From Paracoccus sp. (in: a-proteobacteria) (GTDB lineage Bacteria; Pseudomonadota; Alphaproteobacteria; Rhodobacterales; Rhodobacteraceae): 12,013 bases of DNA. The translations under genes were made by a program, and so were the position numbers. Shown here piece after piece: positions 7,025 to 12,013 of the stretch. The DNA lies in NCBI GenBank assembly GCA_031178645.1, contig JAPSIP010000007.1:1-12013 (forward strand). Direction: 5' to 3'. The notes under the pieces are model-generated. The model was not told the origin of the DNA and searched no databases. It saw nothing but the letters and a program-made list of their open reading frames with translations. Position 1 is the first letter of the stretch; every line of letters begins with the position of its first letter.

Positions 7025-7981
7025 TCATCCCGCGATCAGTTCGGCCTGGCGCACGATCACCTCGGCCTGCTTGATCGAGGCGATGTCGACCAGCCGGCCC
7101 TTGTAAACAGTCGCGCCCGCGCCTTCGGCCTTGGCCTTTTCCATCGCGGCCAGGATCTCGCGCGCCTCGGTGACGGCGGCGTCGCTGGGGGAGAATACCT
7201 CGTTCGCAAGCGCCACCTGGCTGGGGTGGATTGCCCATTTGCCAACCATGCCTAGCGTCGCCGACCGCCGCGCTTGCGCCACAAAGCCGTCCTGGTCGCT
7301 GAAATCGCCGAAGGGACCGTCCACCGGCAGCAGCCCGTGGGTGCGGCAGGCCGCGACGATGGCGGTCTGCGCCCAGTGCCAAGGGTCGGGCCAGTACTTC
7401 TGCCCTTCGCGGATCATGTAATAATTCTCCTGCGTTCCGCCGATCCCGGTCGTGGCCATGCCCATCGAGGCCGCGAAATCTGCGGCACCCAGGCTGATCG
7501 CCTGCATCCGGGGGGACGAAGCCGCAATCTCCTCGACATGGCAGATGCCTGCCGCGCTTTCGATGATGACCTCGAAATTGATGCGCTTGGCTCGCCCCTT
7601 GGCGCGCTCGACGGCCGTCACCAACGCATCGACGGCATAGATGTCGCTGGCATTTCCGGCCTTGGGGATCATGATCTGGTCCAGCCGATCACCGGCTTGC
7701 TCCAGCAGGTCCACCACGTCGCGATACCAGAAGGGCGTGTCCAGCCCGTTGATCCTGACCGACAGCGTCTTGTCGCCCCAGTCGATGTCGCCGATGGCCT
7801 GGATGATGTTCACGCGCGCCCGGTCCTTGTCGTCAGGGGCAACCGAGTCCTCGAGATCGAGGTTGATTACATCGGCGGCTGACTTTGCCATCTTCTCGAA
7901 CAGGCTCTCGCGCGAGCCGGGGCCGAACAGTTGGCAGCGGTTCAGGCGGGCGGGGGGCAGGGGCTGCATGCGAAAGCTCAT
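7025..7981 (-). CDS. mcl1: L-malyl-CoA / beta-methylmalyl-CoA lyase
   Basis: This 318-residue enzyme belongs to the CitE/malyl-CoA lyase family. It cleaves (S)-malyl-CoA to acetyl-CoA plus glyoxylate, and in the ethylmalonyl-CoA pathway it reversibly makes beta-methylmalyl-CoA from propionyl-CoA and glyoxylate. Its sequence is very close to the Rhodobacter Mcl1 that I recall (for example RCQLFGPGSR at 15-24, VINLDLEDSVAPDDK at 38-52). Active-site positions visible are Arg76 (SVRING), Glu141 (VIIESAAG) and Asp168 (LGAADFAAS) as Mg ligands. The C-terminal lid has GKWAIHPSQ (247-255). The start at 7981 gives the same length as the characterised enzyme and has GGA 8 nt upstream; a second ATG at 7987 is only 2 nt from that GGA. 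It is convergent with the TIGR02186 gene and divergent from the aminotransferase gene. Confidence 0.96.
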   Translation of the reverse strand: MSFRMQPLPPARLNRCQLFGPGSRESLFEKMAKSAADVINLDLEDSVAPDDKDRARVNIIQAIGDIDWGDKTLSVRINGLDTPFWYRDVVDLLEQAGDRLDQIMIPKAGNASDIYAVDALVTAVERAKGRAKRINFEVIIESAAGICHVEEIAASSPRMQAISLGAADFAASMGMATTGIGGTQENYYMIREGQKYWPDPWHWAQTAIVAACRTHGLLPVDGPFGDFSDQDGFVAQARRSATLGMVGKWAIHPSQVALANEVFSPSDAAVTEAREILAAMEKAKAEGAGATVYKGRLVDIASIKQAEVIVRQAELIAG

Positions 7982-7989
7982 GGACATGT

Positions 7990-7993
7990 TCCG
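7990..7993 (-). promoter_or_regulatory. Shine-Dalgarno that decides the mcl1 start
   Basis: CGGA on the minus strand lies 8 nt before the ATG at 7981 but only 2 nt before the in-frame ATG at 7987, so the shorter 318-residue form is favoured. Confidence 0.5.
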
Positions 7994-8005
7994 AAACGAT
8001 TTGCG

Positions 8006-8043
8006 TTGATGTCAGCAATATTGTTTCGCACCCGCAGCATCAA
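8006..8043 (-). promoter_or_regulatory. Candidate mcl1 promoter with overlapping palindromic operator
   Basis: On the minus strand a TTGATG -35 (8038-8043) and a TATTGC -10 (8015-8020) are separated by 17 nt. An imperfect palindrome TTGATGTCAGCAA (8006-8018, 5 of 6 pairs matching around a central base) overlaps the -10. A wider pair, CGAAAC (7992-7997) and GTTTCG (8023-8028), also brackets it. In the shared 141-nt divergent spacer (7982-8122), TTGACG at 8063-8068 could be a -35 for the aminotransferase gene, but I see no convincing -10 for it. Regulator identity is unknown. Confidence 0.4.
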
Positions 8044-8110
8044 GCCCGGACATTGGTTTGTCTTGACGACAAGGCGCTTTGGGCGCAGGACCACGCCGAC
8101 AAATGCGGAC

Positions 8111-8118
8111 AAGAGGGA
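8111..8118 (+). promoter_or_regulatory. Shine-Dalgarno for the aminotransferase gene
   Basis: AAGAGGGA lies 4 nt before the ATG at 8123 and supports that start over earlier in-frame codons, which would run back through the divergent spacer. Confidence 0.6.
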
Positions 8119-8122
8119 CATC

Positions 8123-8983
8123 ATGACGCGCACGGTCTATGTAAACGGCGATTACCTGCCCGAGGATCAGGCCACGATCTCGATCTTCGACCGGGGGTTC
8201 CTGATGGCCGATGGCGTCTACGAAGTCGTCAGCGTCCTGGACAGCAAGCTGCTTGATTTCGAAGGTCATCTGGTGCGCCTGAAGCGGTCTCTGGGCGAAT
8301 TGGCGATGGACAACCCGCTGTCGGATGACGACTACCTTTCGGCCTTCCGCGCTCTGGTGGACAAGAACGACATCACCGACGGGCTGGTCTATCTGCAAGT
8401 CACGCGCGGCAATCCGGGCGACCGCGATTTTGCCTATCCCCCGGCAGGCACCCGGCCCACGGTGGTGATGTTCACGCAGTCCAAGCCCGGCCTTGCGGAT
8501 GCACCCGCAGCGAAGACCGGCTGGAAGGTTATCAGCATCGAGGACGCGCGTTGGGCGCGCCGCGACATCAAGACGGTGCAACTGCTGTACCCGTCGATGG
8601 CGAAGATGGAGGCCAAGGCGCGTGGCGTGGACGATGCCTGGATGGTCGAGGACGGCATGGTGACCGAAGGCACCAGCAACAACGCCTATATTGTCAAGAA
8701 CGGCACCATCGTGACCCGCGCGCTGTCGAACGACATCCTGCACGGCATCACCCGCGCCGCCGTGCTGCGTTTCGCCGCCGAGGCGCAGATGCAGGTCGAA
8801 GAGCGGAGCTTCACCATTGCCGAAGCCCAGGCCGCGGATGAGGCATTCGTCACCTCGGCAAGCGCCTTTGTGATGCCGGTGGTGGAAATCGACGGCGCGG
8901 CCGTGGGCACGGGGCAGGTGGGTCCGGTAGCGACGCGGCTGCGCGAGATCTATCTTGAGGAAAGCCGCAAGGCAGCTGTCTAG
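8123..8983 (+). CDS. dat: Fold-type IV PLP aminotransferase, D-amino-acid aminotransferase-like
   Basis: This 286-residue cytosolic enzyme is of the class-IV aminotransferase family, typically converting D-alanine and 2-oxoglutarate to pyruvate and D-glutamate for peptidoglycan. The N-terminal domain has FDRGFLMADGVYEVV (22-36). The PLP-binding lysine is Lys150 in RRDIKTVQLL (147-155 area, equivalent to RCDIKS in the Bacillus enzyme). The cofactor-binding TEGTSNNAYIV spans 181-191 (Glu182), and the phosphate loop region is around ILHGITR (205-211). The carboxylate-trap segment reads RGNPGDRDFAYP (95-106): the Arg (101) is present but the usual His two residues later is Phe103, and there is one extra residue before the Arg. 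Substrate range may therefore differ from classic D-AAT. Branched-chain and (R)-amine transaminases are related alternatives, but the RxDIK context favours D-AAT. The gene is divergent from mcl1, and its TAG lies in a CTAG shared with the opposing gene. Confidence 0.86.
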   Translation: MTRTVYVNGDYLPEDQATISIFDRGFLMADGVYEVVSVLDSKLLDFEGHLVRLKRSLGELAMDNPLSDDDYLSAFRALVDKNDITDGLVYLQVTRGNPGDRDFAYPPAGTRPTVVMFTQSKPGLADAPAAKTGWKVISIEDARWARRDIKTVQLLYPSMAKMEAKARGVDDAWMVEDGMVTEGTSNNAYIVKNGTIVTRALSNDILHGITRAAVLRFAAEAQMQVEERSFTIAEAQAADEAFVTSASAFVMPVVEIDGAAVGTGQVGPVATRLREIYLEESRKAAV

Positions 8984-9888
8984 GCCAGGCCTTCCGACCC
9001 GCGCTCCAGCCGCGCCCCGCCCCGATCCTGCATCAGGCGCGCGGCATCGGGGCCGGGTGCGGGCAGCGCCAGCACCGCGTCGCGCAGGACGTTGATCGCC
9101 TCCTCGCCCTTGGGCAGCGTCGCGGGATCAATGGGCTTGCCCACGGTCACGCGATAGGGCTGGCTGCGCTTGTTCAGCACCTCATTGAACAGGGTCACGT
9201 CCCGCAGCGTGGGGTGGAGCGCGTCCAGCAGGTAGAACAGCGCCGAATTGCGCGCCCGGATGTTCATGGGAATGATCGGCACGCCGAACTTGCGGGCGAT
9301 CATCGCAGCGCTTGCCATCCAGGGCCGCTCGTGCAGCGTCAGCCCCTGCCGCTTGGCCAGACGGCCCGAAGGGAAGATCAGTCCGATACGACCCGCCGAC
9401 AAAGCCTCGCGCGTATAGTCCATCGTGGCCTTGGTCTTGGCGTGGCTGCGCTTCTCAATCCGCCATTCGACGCCCGCGATCAGGTCAGCCACCTGCGGCA
9501 GGACGCGGATCATGTCATGGTTGGCATAGATGAACAGGTCGTCGCGCAGATGCGAGATCAGCGCGTGAACGACGATGCCATCCGCGATGCCGGTCGGATG
9601 GTTCGCGACAATCAGCGCGGGGCCGGTGGCGGGGATATGCTCCATCCCCTCGACCCGGACATCGCGCACGATCAGGTCGGTCATGCGGCGCATGATCTCG
9701 GGCGTGGGCAGATCCCGGAACTCGGATCCCAGGCGGATCGTCGTCGGATAGCGCAGCAGGCCCATCATCGCCCATTTCGCGACGCGGTGATGCGCCTTTC
9801 CGGAATAAAGCCACGGCGCCCGTTCCGCGATCAGCGGGTCCAGGCGGGCCTGCATCTCGGCCCTGGGATCGGCGTAACGGTCAGTCAT
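8980..9888 (-). CDS. PlsC-like lysophospholipid acyltransferase family protein
   Basis: This 302-residue protein is of the glycerophosphate/lysophospholipid acyltransferase family, which moves an acyl chain onto a lysolipid or glycerol-3-phosphate at the membrane surface. The catalytic block is ALIVANHPTGIADG (91-104), with His97 and Asp103. The second block is IGLIFPSGRLAKR (168-180), where FPSG corresponds to the substrate-binding FPEG motif. A later VPIIPMNI (203-210) matches the conserved P-I-x-P strand. The His-Asp spacing is HX5D and not the usual HX4D. There is no clear transmembrane helix. The ATG at 9888 is preferred over 9924 because AAGG lies 5 nt upstream and the 42-nt gap from pepN is then kept. 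It follows pepN on the same strand and may be co-transcribed. Acyl acceptor is unknown (phospholipid or ornithine lipid are options). Confidence 0.82.
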   Translation of the reverse strand: MTDRYADPRAEMQARLDPLIAERAPWLYSGKAHHRVAKWAMMGLLRYPTTIRLGSEFRDLPTPEIMRRMTDLIVRDVRVEGMEHIPATGPALIVANHPTGIADGIVVHALISHLRDDLFIYANHDMIRVLPQVADLIAGVEWRIEKRSHAKTKATMDYTREALSAGRIGLIFPSGRLAKRQGLTLHERPWMASAAMIARKFGVPIIPMNIRARNSALFYLLDALHPTLRDVTLFNEVLNKRSQPYRVTVGKPIDPATLPKGEEAINVLRDAVLALPAPGPDAARLMQDRGGARLERGSEGLA

Positions 9889-9893
9889 CCCGG

Positions 9894-9897
9894 CCTT
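9894..9897 (-). promoter_or_regulatory. Shine-Dalgarno for the acyltransferase gene
   Basis: AAGG on the minus strand is 5 nt before the ATG at 9888 and supports that start over the in-frame upstream codon at 9924, which would reach past the pepN-acyltransferase hairpin. Confidence 0.5.
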
Positions 9898-9900
9898 TCT

Positions 9901-9916
9901 GCCCCGCTGCCGGGGC
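9901..9916 (-). other. Short hairpin between pepN and the acyltransferase gene
   Basis: A 6-bp GC-only stem (GCCCCG / CGGGGC) with a 4-nt loop sits in the 42-nt gap. No T run follows, so it is not a classic terminator; it may tune downstream expression or protect the pepN 3' end. Confidence 0.35.
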
Positions 9917-9930
9917 GCCCGCAACCGCGA

Positions 9931-12013
9931 TCATCGACCTGCGGCGATCATCCGCGACACCATCTCGCGGGTGTTCTTGCTCAAACCCTCGGCCGCGGCG
10001 ATTCGTTCCAATGTCGCCAAGGCCTTGGCGCGGCGGCCAGGGTCGTAACGGGTCCATGTCTCGAAGGCGGTGGACATGCGCGCGGCCATCTGCGGGTTCA
10101 GCGGGTCCATCCGCAGCAGCCAGTCGGCCGTGAAGTCATAGCCTGACCCGTCGGCGGCATGGAAACCCGCATGGTTCGCCGCAAGCCCGCCCAGCAGGGC
10201 GCGGAAGCGGTTGGGGTTCTTCCAGTCGAAGTCCTTGCGCTGCGACAGGTCGCGCGCGACGGCGGTAGCTTGGGCAGGCGGGGCGGCCATAGGCTGGACC
10301 GCGAACCACTTGTCCATGACCAGCCGGTTGCCGGCGAACTGATCCTGCAGCGCCGCCAGTTCCGCCTGCCCGCGTCCGCGCCGCAGCAGAGAGGTCAGGG
10401 CGGCCATGCGTTCGGTCATGTTGCTGGCGATGCCGAACAGGATCTCGGCCCGCTCGCCGCCGTCGATGCGGGTCAGCAGGGCCAACACGGCGTTGCGCAG
10501 GGACCGCCGGGCGGTCCCGGCCGCGACCGGGCGATATGGGCCCTCGACCTTCATATCCTCGTAAAGCTGCGACAGCAGATCCTGATGCGTTTCCGCGATC
10601 TGCCGTGCCAGCGATTCCCGCGCGGCGTGGATGGCATCGGGATCGGGCGTCACGCCCTGACGGGAGAGGCGGGTGGCGATCTCCTCCTCTCCCGGCAGGT
10701 TGAGGCACAAGGCGCGGAAGGCGGGATCGGCGGCATCGTCGGCGATCAGGCGACCGATCGCCTCGACATAGTCGGCTGTGACGGTCCTGCCCTGCGAGGC
10801 CGCGATCAGCGCGGACAGGGCCAGTTCTCGGCCGGCCTCCCACCGGGCAAAGGGGTCGGTGTCATGAGCCAACAGGAAGGCGCGCGTGGCATCGTCCAGG
10901 TCGCGCGACAGCATCACCGGGGCCGAGAAGCCACGCAGGGCAGACACCACGGGCCGCGCGCCGAGGTCCGCAAAGGTGAAGGTCTGGCTAGCCTCGGTCA
11001 TCTCCAGCATCTGGGTCGGCGTCACCTCGTCGCCGTTCGGGCCGATCAGGCCGACGGCTATCGGGACCACGCGCGGCGGTTTCTCGGCTTGGCCGGGCGT
11101 CGGCGGCGTTTCCTGCGTGAAGGTCAGCGCAAGGGTGCCGTCCTGCCAATCCTCGGTCATGGTCAGTCGCGGGGTGCCTGCGTCCGTATACCACCGCTTG
11201 AACTGGGCCAGGTCGCGGCCGGTCGCATCCTCGAAGACCTTCAACCAATCCTCGATGGTGGCGGCGTCGCCGTCATGGCGGTCGAAATACAGGTCGAGCG
11301 CGCGCCGATAGCCGTCGTCACCGACAAGCCGTTTCAGCATCCCGATCACCTCGGCGCCTTTTTCATAGACGGTCGCGGTGTAGAAGTTGTTGATTTCCTC
11401 ATAGCGATCCGGGCGCGGGGGATGGGCCAGCGGTCCCTGATCCTCGCGGAACTGGCGGGCACGCAGGGCCTGCACATCCTCGATCCGCTTGACGGCGGCG
11501 GACCGGATGTCGCTGGTGAATTGCTGGTCGCGGAAGACCGTCAGCCCTTCCTTGAGGCAAAGCTGGAACCAGTCGCGGCAGGTGATGCGGTTGCCGGTCC
11601 AGTTGTGGAAGTATTCATGGGCGATCACGGCCTCGATCCGCTCGTAATCGGTATCGGTCGCGGTTTCGGGGCTGGCCAGCACCAGCTTCGAGTTGAAGAT
11701 GTTCAACCCCTTGTTTTCCATCGCGCCCATGTTGAAGTCATCGACGGCCACGATGTTGAACACGTCCAGGTCGTATTCGCGGCCATAGACATCCTCGTCC
11801 CATTTCATCGACTTGATGAGGGATTCCATGGCAAAGCCCGCGCGGTCCTGATCGCCCGGCCGGACCCAGACGTTCAGCGCGACCTTGCGGCCGGACCGGG
11901 TGGTGAAGCTGTCGCTGACGGCGACCAGATCGCCCGCGACAAGCGCGAACAAGTAGGACGGCTTGGGCCAGGGATCGTGCCATTCGGCGCGGCCCTGCGA
12001 CTGGCCGACGGGG
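9931..12013 (-). CDS. pepN: Aminopeptidase N, M1 family (N-terminus outside window)
   Basis: This is a zinc metallopeptidase that removes N-terminal residues from peptides in the cytosol. The frame is open to the right edge, so 693 residues are visible of about 850-870; roughly 160-170 N-terminal residues are missing. The visible part begins PVGQSQGRAEWHDPWPKPS, a conserved PepN segment. The substrate-binding GAMEN motif is encoded at 11713-11727. The zinc site HEYFHNWTGNR (HEXXH at 11605-11619) is followed after 18 residues by the third ligand Glu in LKEGLTVF (11548-11550), all intact. The C-terminal helical domain runs to the TGA at 9931-9933 and ends EMVSRMIAAGR, giving an intact C-terminus. 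No upstream promoter is visible. The acyltransferase gene lies 42 nt downstream on the same strand. Confidence 0.97.
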   Translation of the reverse strand, partial: PVGQSQGRAEWHDPWPKPSYLFALVAGDLVAVSDSFTTRSGRKVALNVWVRPGDQDRAGFAMESLIKSMKWDEDVYGREYDLDVFNIVAVDDFNMGAMENKGLNIFNSKLVLASPETATDTDYERIEAVIAHEYFHNWTGNRITCRDWFQLCLKEGLTVFRDQQFTSDIRSAAVKRIEDVQALRARQFREDQGPLAHPPRPDRYEEINNFYTATVYEKGAEVIGMLKRLVGDDGYRRALDLYFDRHDGDAATIEDWLKVFEDATGRDLAQFKRWYTDAGTPRLTMTEDWQDGTLALTFTQETPPTPGQAEKPPRVVPIAVGLIGPNGDEVTPTQMLEMTEASQTFTFADLGARPVVSALRGFSAPVMLSRDLDDATRAFLLAHDTDPFARWEAGRELALSALIAASQGRTVTADYVEAIGRLIADDAADPAFRALCLNLPGEEEIATRLSRQGVTPDPDAIHAARESLARQIAETHQDLLSQLYEDMKVEGPYRPVAAGTARRSLRNAVLALLTRIDGGERAEILFGIASNMTERMAALTSLLRRGRGQAELAALQDQFAGNRLVMDKWFAVQPMAAPPAQATAVARDLSQRKDFDWKNPNRFRALLGGLAANHAGFHAADGSGYDFTADWLLRMDPLNPQMAARMSTAFETWTRYDPGRRAKALATLERIAAAEGLSKNTREMVSRMIAAGR

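Noticed and set aside
7931..8122. Earlier in-frame start for the aminotransferase
   Set aside because: It would run back through the divergent promoter region into mcl1; the ATG at 8123 has a good ribosome site and matches the family N-terminus.
1..12013. Search by eye for CRISPR arrays, tRNAs, insertion-sequence ends, toxin-antitoxin pairs or defence genes
   Set aside because: No direct-repeat arrays, cloverleaf-like elements, transposase motifs or defence domains were seen; all longer stretches are explained by recognised core genes.

Overview
The window is GC-rich, densely coded DNA from an alphaproteobacterium, most likely a member of the Rhodobacteraceae (Rhodobacter/Paracoccus type). 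The best pointers are an L-malyl-CoA/beta-methylmalyl-CoA lyase that closely resembles the Rhodobacter Mcl1 enzyme, a TauE/SafE permease paired with an 'Alph_Pro_TM' (TIGR02186) protein, and a surE-pcm-nlpD cluster. The genus is inferred. I see no rRNA, tRNA, CRISPR array, insertion sequence, phage gene or attachment site. Base and codon use look uniform, as in a core chromosomal region.

Layout, left to right. (1) Positions 1-2001, + strand: the 3' part of a polar-amino-acid ABC transporter permease, then, 3 nt later, a glutamine-synthetase-family ligase. They look like uptake and gamma-glutamylation of a nitrogen compound. A bidirectional hairpin terminator (2004-2028) separates them from the next block. 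(2) Positions 2035-5061, - strand: surE, pcm (ATGA overlap), an NlpD-like LysM/LytM lipoprotein, then a small PRC-barrel protein. surE-pcm-nlpD matches the stress-survival cluster of gammaproteobacteria, but the gene after nlpD is a PRC-barrel protein and not rpoS. (3) Positions 5249-7005, + strand: a TSUP (TauE/SafE) exporter and an exported, C-terminally anchored TIGR02186 protein, overlapping by 1 nt. (4) Positions 7025-7981, - strand: mcl1. (5) Positions 8123-8983, + strand: a fold-type IV D-amino-acid aminotransferase-like enzyme, divergent from mcl1 across a 141-bp spacer with an imperfect palindrome over the mcl1 promoter candidate. (6) Positions 8980-12013, - strand: aminopeptidase N (its N-terminus lies beyond the right edge), followed by a PlsC-like acyltransferase whose stop codon lies inside the same CTAG as that of the aminotransferase gene.

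Most of the window is housekeeping and central metabolism: nitrogen scavenging, protein repair and envelope maintenance, sulfur-compound transport, acetyl-CoA assimilation through malyl-CoA, D-amino-acid metabolism, and peptide and lipid turnover. I found no convincing new defence or mobile system. The points most worth following are the TSUP/TIGR02186 pair, the uncharacterised GS-like ligase with its transporter, the variant active sites of the aminotransferase and the acyltransferase, the degenerate LytM domain, and the palindrome between mcl1 and the aminotransferase gene.
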